Assembly: GCA_029224185.1 (NCBI GenBank)
Contig: CM055194.1
Location: 23,123,174 to 23,187,173 of the forward strand
DNA from: Karalla daura
Lineage: Eukaryota; Chordata; Actinopteri; Chaetodontiformes; Leiognathidae
Direction of reading: 5' to 3'
Length of the DNA: 64,000 nt
Of this stretch, positions 35,953 through 47,660 are shown in pieces. The number at the start of each line of letters is the position of its first letter. Within the stretch, counting starts at the first letter, position 1. Made by a program: the position numbers and the translations under genes. The notes below the pieces were generated by a model. That model was not told the DNA's origin and did no database searches. It saw only the letters and a list, made by a program, of their open reading frames with translations.

Positions 35953-36829
35953 CCATCTGCACACCTGTCAAAGCCAAGGAGGCCACATATATAGAGTCTA
36001 AGCCGAGGAGGATAAGGCAGCCATGATGATTGACAGTAGCACTGAGGTTGTCATAGGGACAGCTGCAGTCCTCGCTGTCCCCTGAGGAGGATGTAGAAAC
36101 ACTAATGATAAGGGAGAGACACATATACACAGAGAGAGGGAACGATAGAGAATGAGGAATAAAACGGGATGATTTCTATTTACCCTGCAAATACACACAC
36201 ATTCAAGCACGCACAACGCAGACACACACATACACATACAAGTGCGCGCGCATGAGCGCACACTCTTTCTTGCAGGCTAAAACACAGGCAGTTGCCCGGG
36301 CTGTATGTCTATGTGTGTGGTGGGCGGTGAGATCGCAGGTCAGGCCCACGCAGTCCCCATTCAGCTGTACAGTGTGCAGTACACACTGGCTACACAGGGG
36401 CCAGAATGGCAGACGGAACAAAGAGGAGCATGCACACACACACACACACACACACACAGATAGACAGAGAGATAGATTGGCGCATATTTACACACAAACA
36501 GTCGTGTTTCCGTTACTTTCGGAGATTACATCGACAGACATTTATTTCCTGAAGAAAGCTCAACCACCCATCTCTATCTCCACCTCGCCACGCCCTTGAC
36601 CCAACTCTTCAACCTTAAAAATGTAATTGATTTACATGAGAGGCTTTTGGTACACACAAAGCAGCCGAGTCCGTAGGACCACATTTAAGCCCCCACAACA
36701 TGAGTAATACACATCCACACAGTTTTCTCCCTCACGGAGATCTCACCCCGGTGCCCATTTCTCCTCTGCATCGCTGCCCCCTTCCAGCGAAAAAGACGTG
36801 ATGATCATTGCTTCATCAAAAAGCTGTTA
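35953..36829. other. Unassigned; CA-rich patches
   Basis: Contains CA-rich and GCGCGCATGAGCGC patches (36240-36260) and the (CA)13 run. Frames on the minus strand are translated CA sequence. Confidence 0.45.
36432..36458. repeat. (CA)13 microsatellite
   Basis: A perfect run, followed by GATAGACAGAGAGATAGATT. Confidence 0.95.
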
Positions 36830-37260
36830 GTACCTGCATCAGTCTGTACACGGATGTGTCGGGATAACACACATGCAGAGGAGTTAATGGGGAAGGTAAT
36901 GACACACATTTCTAAAGATGAATCGTGTATAAAGACGTGCTCCTTTTTGGCCACTAAAAACTTTCAGTTTTTACTCTGACAGACTGTCCAGCCACAATTA
37001 CATAAGAGTCCATGGGTCTTAATTGTGGCTTTGCTTTACCACTGCACACAGTAAACATGTGATTACAAAAACAGCTTGATTCTGTTGGACATCTAATGAC
37101 TGGTTGCATTGCGGTTCACCCTGATATCACTTTCCATAACCTTCGCTGTCAGAGGAGGTGTCTGTTTGACTTTGATAATGGGTCTGTTTGGTTATTTTGC
37201 TCGCAGGGGCATTTTGTCACATGTCTGACCACATTTGGACTGGACAGGATGTTCTAAACA
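36830..37260. other. CNE-like unique block containing the 36.99-kb hairpin
   Basis: About 430 bp of complex sequence with the TAATTG hairpin, GATTACAAAAACAGC, CTAATGACTGG and TTTGATAATGG. No repeats or coding frame. Confidence 0.3.
36990..37030. repeat. Hairpin with 11-bp perfect arms around a CCATGG core
   Basis: AGCCACAATTA (36990-37000) and TAATTGTGGCT (37020-37030) are exact reverse complements. The 19-nt loop contains AGAGTCCATGGGTCT, itself nearly palindromic. Each arm holds a homeodomain-type TAATTG core. Confidence 0.7.
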
Positions 37261-37479
37261 AGTTCATGCTCGAGCGCCGCTGGGAGAGGATGATGTAGTG
37301 GCACTGTAGGTGGCGGAGATACACAAAGTCTCAAAGTGTGTTTGCGTGCATTTATTTATGTGTGCGTGTTTGTGTGTGTGTGCGTCAGCGCCAGAGTGAA
37401 TGTTTGTGTATATGGGCGAGTGGGGGTGGCAGGGCTATAATCTGCTCCAAACTGCTTGCGGGCAGAGGCGAGGTGGGCG

Positions 37480-37662
37480 AGACAGTGATACAGAAAGAGA
37501 GCAAGGGATGGAGAGAGAGCGAGTGGTGGGAGAGGGAAGGAGGGAGGGAGGGAGAGGGGGGGTGAGGACAAGTAAGGAAGAAATGAGTTGGCAAGAGAGA
37601 AGAAATACAGACAGAAAGGAAAAACAAGGCGAGAGGGAGGGAGGGAGGGAGAGGTGAGCCGA
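37480..37662 (+). repeat. Polypurine tract with (GGGA)n blocks
   Basis: About 180 bp are very largely A/G on the plus strand, with GGGA repeats at about 37538-37556 and 37630-37650. It abuts the CpG-rich block holding the candidate ATG. Confidence 0.85.
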
Positions 37663-37689
37663 GAGCAACAGTGGATGTGTGCGGCTTGA

Positions 37690-37955
37690 CAACAGCTACT
37701 GTACCCGCTGTCCTCTCTCCTCTCCCACCCATTGTCATCCTGGGCTCCGTGGGCGCCGGCAAAGGTAGCTAATTCCTCTGACATTTACGCTGCTTCTGCA
37801 GCCCTACAGTGACGCAGGCCCGGACGCGGCCTCTGTCTGTCGGCTCCCACCATGGCCCCGGGTGGATGCGAGATAGTGGATGGAGCGCCGCTCAACCTGA
37901 ACTGGGGCCCTGCCAACGACGAGGCCCTCGGAAACACTCCGGGAGCCAAGGTCCT
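37690..37955 (+). promoter_or_regulatory. CpG-island-like block around a Kozak ATG
   Basis: I count 17 CpG dinucleotides in 37741-37955, roughly 0.8 of expectation for its GC content, against CpG-poor flanks. The block lies immediately downstream of a 180-bp purine-rich tract and contains the candidate start codon at 37852. A CTATAAT motif occurs upstream at about 37435, but no initiator or TATA box at a proper distance is convincing. CpG islands mark many vertebrate promoters; that this is one is inference. Confidence 0.3.
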
Positions 37956-37992
37956 GCATATTGTGTTACATTATACAGTATGTCTTGAATAA
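37852..37992 (+). CDS. Candidate first coding exon (46-codon frame), unrecognised protein
   Basis: The ATG lies in a strong Kozak context (CCACCATGG) inside a CpG-rich block. The frame begins MAPGGCEIVDGAPLNLNWGP and stays open for 46 codons before TAA. Up to about residue 33 most codons end in G or C, unlike the AT-rich flanks; after AAG at 37948-37950 the sequence becomes AT-rich, as if an exon ended nearby. The better donor-like site is ACA|GTATGT at 37975-37983; AAG|GTCCTG at 37948 is weaker but sits exactly where the composition changes. I do not recognise the peptide: there is no signal peptide, membrane segment or known motif. A chance frame in a CpG island is the main alternative. No downstream partner exon could be identified. 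Confidence 0.3.
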   Translation: MAPGGCEIVDGAPLNLNWGPANDEALGNTPGAKVLHIVLHYTVCLE

Positions 37993-38440
37993 AATAGGAT
38001 TAGTGTGGGTGGAAGAATAAGAGAAGAAAACAGTGCGGAGGAAAAGAGTGAAAGACTGAAGGGAGCAGGAGGGAAAGAAAAGAGAGGGAAATTGATGGTG
38101 CAAGAAATTCACAATTTTTTTTCATCCTTCCTTGCCAAAGTGGGCACTTGGGTTTTAAAAGTACAGATTTCATGGATTTGGTTAATAACATCGAGTAATA
38201 TTCACAAAGAGATAGTAAAACTTCCAGAAAGGCCACAGCTTGACTTGCTGATCACCTTACGGCTGCTTTTTACATTTTTTTTTTCATTTGTTTCTGACTT
38301 TTTGGGAGCCTTAACCTTCACTCCAGAGTGCTTCGCTCTCAGCAGTCTGCCTTTAAAGTTGGTTTATATGTCAGTCAAATGAAGTGAAGGCACTCATCCA
38401 AATAAGAATAACTTCAACAAGTAGTACTGTGGACAACCCT

Positions 38441-38443
<3 letters not shown>

Positions 38444-38529
<86 letters not shown>
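38444..38529. repeat. (TG)21(TA)21 compound microsatellite
   Basis: TG to 38486 changes directly to TA until 38529. The TA half may extrude as a cruciform or unwind easily. Confidence 0.98.
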
Positions 38530-38533
<4 letters not shown>

Positions 38534-38609
38534 TAACTTATGTTGTGCGGTGTGCTTTTGCTCATATAGCTCAAATCCAGGATGGAAATGTAGAAATGTT
38601 GGCAGATCA

Positions 38610-39090
38610 TGTTCAGCTTAATTAATTAAGCTAAATAAAATAAAACAAGCAGACATTTGTATAGGTGGCTCAGTGGAAATAAAGGCAGCGACAAAATGTG
38701 TCCCAATAGTGAGAGCCGATGTATTCTTGAGACAAAACAAAAGCCACGGCTCTATTAAATAGAATAAACAGTATCTCGACTGGATTTCAATGGTCATTAT
38801 GATAGCCTGTCATTATGATCAGTAGAGAGACATTTGAGGTGATAATAAAGCCAAACACCAGTGAATCTGGTGGCCTCCATTCGTAAAGCTGGAAAATCTT
38901 GAAGCTGCTCAATAATAATTTCTCTTTTAAGATTATCGGAGGATGCTAAACAGCATTGTACCATCATGCGTGCCGACTCTCCTTTAGCTGTGCTATTGGT
39001 TGCTTCTCAGTCCGCCCTGGCAAAATAAATGGATTTTATATTTCAGTTTTTGTTGTTAAATGAGCAGTGACCATGAACAGTCGTTTTAAT
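38610..39090. other. CNE-like unique block
   Basis: About 480 bp of AT-rich but complex sequence with a palindromic TAATTA cluster, CATTATGATAGCCTGTCATT, GATAATAAAGCC and CAATAATAATTTC. The CATTATGAT motif is repeated within 24 bp. No coding frame. Confidence 0.35.
38615..38632. repeat. 18-bp perfect palindrome with TAATTA cores
   Basis: AGCTTAATTAATTAAGCT equals its own reverse complement and contains overlapping homeodomain TAATTA sites. It lies at the left edge of a complex AT-rich unique block. Confidence 0.85.
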
Positions 39091-39936
39091 CACATATGAA
39101 AATGAGCATCAGGATGTAACTCTCCAGGCTAATTTCCATCTGCAGTCCCCGAGACACACAGTAGAGAAAATACTTCACAGTGAGATGGGATGGTGAGAAA
39201 GCACAGTAGAAATACAATGTAGTGTCACTATTACACACTGTGATACTGCATCTGTCAGTACTACGTAGTATTCTGTACTCTCTACTACAGCCTAACCCAC
39301 CAGTGCATGCACACTCATGTCTGCAAACGACTTCACACGTAGGCAGACGTTTAAATCACGTTTTATTGCAGTATCCTTAAATATAGTTATTTTTTTCACC
39401 AATTCATACCTGAGTGTCTACAGATGAGGCCTCCAGGGCAGAAATTGCAGGTTTTCAAATGTCAACATATAAAATGTTACATCATCCATCTTCTTGAAAT
39501 GTGGGGAGAAGCGCACATCTGGAGTTACTGTCTGACTGGTTGTGGGTGCGCTCACAGTTACTCGTACAACATGCACGGTCCTGTCTGTTCCTGGGACAGC
39601 CTGGGGCCTTGTTCAATTTGTTCTGTTAACTATCTCTCATCTTCACTTCTTTTTTTTCTCTCCTCCTGTCTCTCTGCTGCTCTCTGCTTCACCAACGCGG
39701 TCCCTTATATGCTATAGGACGCGCTGGTAATTGAATATAATTGACAAGACGCAGTCAACAAAGGAGCATGCTTACACACCCACAAGCCCATCCATTTTTT
39801 ACCTTACATAACTCTCAAACATAAACTTTCAGTTTGACGATATGGAATGCACAGTCAGGGGTAAAGTGACTTTTTGCTTGAGAACGGTCTAGCAATGACA
39901 CAGGCCAGAGATACAGATACAGCCAGAGATACTTCT

Positions 39937-39952
39937 TCTTTTTTTTTTTTTT
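39937..39952. repeat. Short poly-T run
   Basis: About 16 T, preceded by CTTCTTC. Confidence 0.8.
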
Positions 39953-40339
39953 TACTGCAGACAATGGACGTGAGGTGTCCTGCCCTGCACTACAGCAGCC
40001 ACTCTTGTCATTCCTGAATTGCCTTTGCAAATGACTGTAAAGAGAATGCAAATATGTCTTTGTGGATTTTAACGCTCCAAGCTTAAACATGCAAATGATA
40101 GATAGAATCCATTCTCCTACTGAGGGTTGGAGTATTGACTGTTCCACTCACTAGCCGGACCGCGATTGTGTCTCTTATTTCTTTCATTGTTTTTCCTTAT
40201 TTCTCAATCTTTTTTTTAGGTAAAATGCCTCCAATGCCTGGCATAAGAGATTTCCTGCTTGTCCCTTTATCTGCTCTTGATTCTTGTCTATGATCATTCT
40301 GGAATGAATCAATGGAACGTTCTTCATTTTCTTCCTCCT

Positions 40340-40356
40340 TTCTCTCTCTTTCTCTC

Positions 40357-40433
<77 letters not shown>
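40340..40433. repeat. (TC)n microsatellite
   Basis: 94 bp of CT with few interruptions. Confidence 0.97.
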
Positions 40434-41656
40434 TGTCATATCTTTGTTTCTGTTAGGGCGTGGGTTCACGTGGAGTTCACGGCCCACAGTGGAAAAGATC
40501 TGCTGGGATGTTATCTGGGTGGGATGATAGGAGTGGCACCAACCACTCGGAGATGAAATGTTGAGATGAGGAGTGTGAGATTGATTTGTCGTTCCCTGAG
40601 TCAGCGTGACCCTGAAACAAACAATACATCCATTTAAAAATGCATCAAATCATTCGAGCAACAACTCAAAAGCATTTGTCACAAAAACAAATCCAGGGTG
40701 TGTTATTCCTAATTCATAATAATTTAAAGGCCAATCTGTTTTCTTCTTTCAATCCCCCGCCCCTAAATACATGTAATGCACACACACGCTATCTGTAACA
40801 CACACACACAAACACACGGGCTGGCATGCAGGACACGCAGATACACAGACTCAGCATCAAAGACGTGAAGATTGAAGACAAAGTCATTATGATTGAGCTG
40901 CAATCTGTGACCCCCTCCGCGCAGCCTCCAGTGCTCACCCGGACAGATCTAAATGATATTGACAGTTGAATAAATTTTCTGCATGAAATCACGTCAGCTC
41001 GAGCATGCAGCCCTCCTCCCCCAGCCTCTATGGCCCACTGAAGTGCTAAATAATTACATTACTTTCCAGAGGCTAATTTGACTGAGAGCAATAATTCTGG
41101 TCCCATACCACCGTAGCTGTTTTCATATATTTAATATCGATATTGGTAAATGAAAATGAACCATAGGGCGGTAGGGCGTCGTGGCTTGCTGCTGTGTACG
41201 TCGCTGGGTGGTAATCAAAACACTGGACTGCGGTGTAGCCACAGGTCCTGTCTGTCATCAGCAGAAATTAAGGTCATTATCCAGGTGTCCTGGTATTTCA
41301 CTTTAAGAGCTGCCATGGCAACAAGTATATCGATGAATAATGAGAAACCCCTCCAAACAAAGCCAGTGTCATATGAGCCTGTATACTGAGAGAAAACATG
41401 CTTGACATAATTTAAATTGAGCTTCATCTGGGTTGTATGAATACACTGAACATACATGTATAAAATGAGGAAATTAAAGTTTCACAAACAGTAGTCTTTC
41501 CAACGTTTTTTTTGTCTTTATGCAATTCAGTTCATGAAGAAACAAAGGCATAGGTTCACATCAGAGGTAATAACAGTAAATATTTAATGCATTCATCTGA
41601 CTGGAGACAGACTTTAAATAGATAATGACCCATTCATCATGCGAGTCTTAAACTGT

Positions 41657-41790
41657 TTTTATGTCTGTTTAATGACACATTTAGAGTCTTTAAGAGTCAC
41701 TATTTACTACCTAAGACGGGCTTCCCTTGCCTCTACAATAACAACGTAATTTATGACTTTGTCTGATCTTTTATGTCTGTTTAATGACAC
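41657..41790 (+). repeat. 22-bp exact direct repeat, 112 bp apart
   Basis: The same 22 bases, including TATGTCTGTTTAATGACAC, occur at 41657-41678 and 41769-41790. The intervening 90 bp are AT-rich and unrelated. Confidence 0.85.
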
Positions 41791-42045
41791 GGCAATTACA
41801 AAAATAACACAGTATTAACATGCTTTGACCTTTGCATGGCTGCAGTACCATGAGGCTGTCAGGCCACGGCTTTCTGAGACGGGTTTATGTGTTATTGGTG
41901 GAGGACGCGCTGCTGTCTGTGAGCGATGTTATGTAAGTGTGTTGGGTCTGACTGGTCTTTCCACCGCTCAAGTCTCTGCCCCCTGGTATTTGGAACAGAG
42001 AATGTCTGAGTCCTCTGACTGCAAGACTGCATTCTTTTTATTGAG

Positions 42046-42192
<147 letters not shown>

Positions 42193-42939
42193 AGGGGGTT
42201 GATCTAACTGCATAATAAAGCGCAGTTACATCATCTAAGAAAAAGACAGAATTCTCCTTTTGCCTCCAGCCTCTCGGTCAAAACAAGACACTATTAAGCT
42301 ACTGTGTAGTGCCTCAGCTTCCATAGAAGCGCTTGTGAGTGTTTTCTATGAAAAGATTGGGCCACAGTGTGGTTCAACCGTCAGGCCGCCGTAGCTGATT
42401 CTCTGGTAGTTTGTCATATCTTCTGGGAAGAACTGTGTTGTGTGAAACAGGAAGTGCAAGGATCGGAGAACAGACAAAGGTCATTGGCTGTAGGGTTAAG
42501 GCAACACAAGTTAAGTAGCCTTAAAGCTTCCTCTCACTGAGAAGCTCTTTAATCCTGACGAGGACAAACAGCTCCCCTACTCACACACACACACACTGAC
42601 ACACACAGTGTGCTGATGAGAGATCCATGGGTCACCCTGAAGGAGAAATGCTGATAATGACAAAAACAACCTTCCTCACCACAACTCTGGAGAAACACAA
42701 ACTCAGACACATGTACGCCCAGAGTCTTTGTCTGCACTTAAGCTGCAGCGGCTGTATTTTTAGGAACCATAAAAAAAAATTAAAGGCATGTTATGAGAGT
42801 CAAATGTGTTTCTCAGTTTGAAACTTCAACACACTTCCCCTCGCCCCTCATCATCATTCCATCTGAGCGTCATTAGCCCCGACCCCGGCGCTCAAAGTGG
42901 TTTTACCCAAACGTTTCTGTCTGTCTCGCTCGTCTCATC

Positions 42940-43260
42940 TCTGCTCCCCTGGCAGCTGTGTCAACACCCCACAGGCCTCCGGCCTTAAACAAACCCTCCA
43001 CACAGCCATTGTACACCATGCCACTCCCTTGCAGGACGGCTGCGCTGACAACTCTATAAATGCTGGCAGTCGGTCCCCGAACAACATTGATTTTGTTCCA
43101 ATCAATCCAGAGAGATTGCAACGCATGGTAAATGACACAGGCCTTGCGCCATAGCATGCATTTCACTATTAATTGTTGCTGGGCAGACTCGGACGGGCCG
43201 AGTGGTTGGTGGTTGGGTCCTGCGGGTGTTACGACAGCAGGAAACATCAGTGCGCTGTCT
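42940..43260. other. CNE-like unique block
   Basis: Complex sequence including GAACAACATTGATTTTG, TTCCAATCAATCC, TATTAATTGTTGC and CTATAAATGC. Several short open frames occur on both strands without coding character. Confidence 0.3.
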
Positions 43261-43884
43261 GTTCACTGGAGCGCTGAGGGAGGCCCAGCTGTCACCTGTT
43301 CCTCAAGTCCTAGAGGACAAACTTGATCTCTGCCCAACAACAATGGCCTTTCCTTTTTTTCATCCTTTCAGCTGTGATTCTGCTGGAAACCTTGAAAGTG
43401 CTCAGCTAGTTTCTGTTGTAACGGTGGTGAGCAGAGAAGCAAGGGTAGATTGCACTTAAAACTCTCTATTGGTTGTAGTATAAACCACCTCTGTCATACA
43501 GTATATATGAAGGGAAGTGGGCTGGTTCAATAAATGAACAGAAACAAGCTTCTCTCATAATACTCCACCCATATATGCAAACGTATAGAGGACAAATTCA
43601 AAATTCCACATTAAGAGGGGTCTCAAACCATTCCCTTAATGCCCCATTCCTCCTATATCTGCAAACTATGAAATAACTCTTAAAGGCCAGAGTTTATATC
43701 TGCTGTTGAAATTCCACCTGAAGTGATGCCACAAGCAACACAACCATAGGCTTGGCACAAAATGTGGGATCCCTGCTGTCCAGCATGTGTCTGATAATTA
43801 AATTTTTAATATAACTTTTAAATATTTCACCACTGAAAATAAAATGCTCTCCACAGATCCACAGATCTGTCTGCCTGTGGATTT

Positions 43885-44042
43885 TTCCCTATGTTTAGAC
43901 AGAGCCCGACTCTCCGTTTCCAGTCTTAGTGTTAAGCTAATGGTCTCCCAGCTGTAGTTTTGTGACGAATAAATAAACAATCAGTGTTGATCTTCTCATC
44001 CTAATAAGCATGTCTCCCAAAATGTCAAACAGTTCCTTTATT
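43885..44042 (+). mobile_element. Right-half copy of the TTAGCTTAGC repeat
   Basis: The sequence has GTTTAGACAGAGCCCGACTC, TTTCCAGTCTTAGTGTTAAGC, CCAGCTGTAG, GATCTTCTCATC, AATAAGCATG and CCCAAAATGTCAAACAG, then TTCCTTTA. This is the standard order of the family's 3' half, with the terminus near 44042. Confidence 0.6.
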
Positions 44043-44448
44043 TTTTTGGCCATTTTTCAGGAAGTGCCATTTCCTTCTCCACCTATGAGCTTTTGATTGC
44101 TAACATAAATTGATATTGCAGGCTCTTGCCGGAGGAGCGTCCGTACGGTCAAGGAACTGCTGTGCATGTTATTCTAGCTGTCAGGCTTTGTTTACCTTTC
44201 ATTTGAACATTTTCCTGTCTCCCATTCCTAAGTTTTGTATGTTTTCTCTCCACCCCGCCTGTTGTTTGGTGTCATAACAAAGTGAGTTATATTCCCTCCT
44301 CCAATAGTTTTCTCATCCCCAGCTCCTTATGGTTGATTTTGCTGTTTATGTTTCCACGCCATCGTTTATCTCCCTTCGGACAGAGCAAGGATGGGACAAA
44401 GCTCACTATTCTGCTCTGTGTGATGTGGGTTTGGGTGTGTGGGTGGGT

Positions 44449-44450
<2 letters not shown>

Positions 44451-44506
<56 letters not shown>

Positions 44507-44508
44507 GC
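44451..44508. repeat. (GT)25 microsatellite
   Basis: A perfect run to about 44501, then GCGTGTGC. Confidence 0.97.
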
Positions 44509-44891
44509 TTTTGGCTAGCTCTGTGTTTCGGGAAGTGTGTCAGAGGAGGTGTGAACTCGAGGCGTGACATACCTCTGCTGATGCAGATCTGCGGGTTTGC
44601 GTCCTATACAAGCTGTATTTTATCGGCCTTCATCTCTGCGGACGCAGACTATAAGCAGAGGTGAGGGGAGGGGTCGTGTTGCTGACAGCCTACTTGCTGC
44701 TTCCTGACGGTGGAGAAATACTAATGAACCGGAGGGCAGGAAGGCTGCCAGCGCTCCCTTTCTCTCTGTGTCAGTCCGTGTCTGATAGCTGGAAAAGACT
44801 TCTAGAGTTTTATGAGTTTTGCTGCCGGACCTGCCGCGGGCTTGGCTCAAGGCCCTGACAGGGATCAGAGTGGCATAGCAGCACTCACACT

Positions 44892-44894
<3 letters not shown>

Positions 44895-44935
<41 letters not shown>
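44895..44935. repeat. (AC)20 microsatellite
   Basis: A perfect run of about 41 bp. Confidence 0.97.
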
Positions 44936-44937
<2 letters not shown>

Positions 44938-46459
44938 AACTGTTCCCGGTAACAAATGTGAATCATGTGTTCCCCGCCTCGTCCTCCTGGGACAGCGTTG
45001 GACTCTGTGATTGTGTAGCGCCACTGGCGAAACAGGAGGCTGCTGGACACTGGGGGTTTAGACAGCAACACGCCAACACGCACACACATTAAGGCCGAGA
45101 GGAGACAACCTGCAGACAACCTGAACAGCCTTGGGGTAGCAGGCCGCGGAAAATGCCACACACGAGCGGCTGCCTGGCAAGGCAAAGGGCACCAGGGGCA
45201 GGTGTGACGTGCTGTCGAGAATCCAATACGTAATCACCTACGACAGAGGAGCGGGTGAAGGATAATAAAGATAAACATTTGCTCTTCAGGTTATTTCCTG
45301 GGCCTTGTGCTAAATTTGGACCTGGTGACAGCCAAGCAGCATCTCACCTAACCTGTGGCTCTGGGCCATTTCCTCCTGCCTGTGACCTTTTCTTTTGTTT
45401 CTTCTCTCTCTTGCATGATATGATCATGTCCAGTAAACAGATTTAGCACTGATGGTCCTCCAGACAAAGCAGAGGTCAGAGAAGAATGAGACCTTATAAC
45501 TCACCAGCCTGTGTGTGTGTGTACATGAATGAACAAATGGTCTAAAGTAGTGGCAGATTAAGAGTAAAAACAGCAAGAGGGAGAGAGCAGACCTGAACAA
45601 TGCTCTTTTGAGGTGACGGTTGAGTTGTAAAAGCAGGAGAGCAGAGAGAGGAGAGAGGTACTGTCCCTGTTTGTAAAGAGTACTCACTGCCCTTTGTGTT
45701 TGGTTTAGAGGAGGAGGAGTAACTGCTGACCACATCAACCACAGGCCTTTAACTCACGGCGCAAGCACTTTCTGCATGACCTTCACATTAGAGAGGCTTT
45801 AAACTTCAGAAAAAAAAGGAGAGAAGAAAAGGTAGATTAGGTTTGTACCTTTCACAGCACAAAAGCCCACACTGACACTGGGGGCAGCAGCTTATGAGGG
45901 TGCTATTCAGTTTCTTGTCATTTCTCCACATCTTTCATTCGTGCTTTCACAAGGTCACTTATATACCTGGGTGACCAAAATCTGCCCTTTGACCAAAAGC
46001 TGCATGTCAGAAAAAAAGTCTGATTTTATTCCTTTATTTATTTCATTGTTGTGATGTTTTTTTCACCTGTTTCTTCAGGTTTGGACACTGGTAGACTAAG
46101 GCACTGTTTACAAGACAATGTTTTCAAATAGTTTCACGTGCAGCTGCTGATATATCAAATCCCTTCTCCATGCAAACAAGACTGCAGGAAACACCAGATA
46201 AGCTGCACTACACACTCCAGGCCTATAGTGGGCGCTGTGATTTCCACATGCTTGTTCTCATGTTATGTTTTCTCCACCGACACCTTTACGCCCTGGAGCA
46301 TGTCTTTGTATTGTTTTTTTGTTTTTTCAGGCACCACTAATTCAGTTTTTGTGTAGAGCAGCTGTGCATTTGTACATTTTCACCCAAAAACATTGTCATA
46401 TAAACAACCCTGCAGTATATCTTACATAACTCTTAGATTGTTGAACAAGGAAACATTTA

Positions 46460-46500
46460 GTCAGCAGATAATTAGCTTAGCTTAGCATGAACACAGGAAG
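46460..46500 (+). mobile_element. Possible short relic of the TTAGCTTAGC repeat
   Basis: AATTAGCTTAGCTTAGCATG followed by AACACAGG resembles the left end of the family. The downstream blocks are not recognisable. Confidence 0.25.
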
Positions 46501-47459
46501 AGTATTGGAAAATATACCCCGAAGGGTTATATATTTGACTATGACAGGCACTGGCAGAAAGTTTCTGCTCTGAGCCAAGACGATGTTGGACTCATAACCT
46601 ATAGTGTTGCAAGATTTTCTTGTTCTCATCAGACAAACAAGACATCATGCTCTACAGATGCTGGTAGGTGGATCTGCTGGATCTGGAGCCAGAGAAGGTG
46701 CTCCCCAGGCCCCGGTGTCTGAGCTGAGCTTCCTGGTTTACCAACCCCACAGACGCTGAGACAAGTATCAATTTTCTAATCTTCCTCACAGCAGGAAAGC
46801 CAATCGGCATATTTTCCCAAGATGTTCCTTTATCCGTGCTATTTAACTTCATAACTGTACCTTTAGTTCAGGATGAATTAGTGCATCAATTTGTGCTCTA
46901 AACGTCAACACCCATTCTGTACCTGCTGTACCAGATCTGCCACAGTGCAGAACTGTAAGTACAGAGTGGGCAGCTTGTGTCTTTTCTCTTTTCTTTTTTT
47001 TTTTCTGTCCCAGCCTTTTTTTTCCCGTTCTTTCTCTGCTGCTCCCACTGTCTGTCATTTGCTCCAGATCTCTGTCTCCTCGCCTCCTTTGTTATGCGTC
47101 CCTCTCTGTGCCCTTGCTTTCATGAAAAGTCTGTAGAAAATCACTGGAGAGTCTGTGTTGTGATCTATCCGCGACCACAGAGTAATAATAATAATGATGC
47201 TAAGTTAGGAATGTGTACATTCACAGGCTCAGATTTATTTTTCATCAATGGGATCTATAGGATTTTTGTGACTCCATTTCCATTGATTCATTTATCAGAC
47301 GCTTGTACACAAAGTGATTTACATAGATTAAAAAAACCCGGTTTAGCAATAAATACTGCCCTATATTCTACAGGCTACCAAAGGAAGAGAGTGCCATAGT
47401 GTAAACACACAGGAGAAGGTGGACCGAGAAGAAATGATGAGTGCAGTGTCGGGTTGAAG

Positions 47460-47660
47460 GAGAAGACCAAGACTAACACAGACATTACACAAATGATCAA
47501 CACCGTTATCCTGAATGAGCCCCATTGAGCCGCCATTGGATATTACAGTAGCGAAGGCCATTATGAACCAGGAGACTCGTCTCCTTTGGCTACATCCCAG
47601 TGCCTGCTCTGTGCAGCACTGCAGCACGTCTTTGTGTCGAGGTTTAACGCGGCTCTGACA
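47460..47660. other. CNE-like unique block
   Basis: Complex sequence with TTATCCTGAATGAGCC, CCATTGAGCCGCCATTGG and AGGCCATTATGAACC. The CCATTGAG/CCATTGG motifs resemble SOX sites. Confidence 0.3.

Larger units (their letters stand above)
39091..42045. other. Unassigned unique sequence
   Basis: Apart from the T and TC runs and a 22-bp direct repeat, nothing is recognised. 41040-41400 is complex AT-rich sequence. Confidence 0.45.

Noticed and set aside
37671..37775. Walker-A-like ILGSVGAGK in a plus-strand frame just upstream of the candidate ATG
   Set aside because: The frame runs straight from a low-complexity purine tract and stops at once after GAGKGS. There is no supporting fold sequence, and the motif is short enough to occur by chance.
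43360..43460. Acceptor-like CTTTTTTTCATCCTTTCAG followed by a short frame
   Set aside because: No donor or recognisable peptide; pyrimidine tracts ending in CAG are frequent in this AT/CT-rich DNA.
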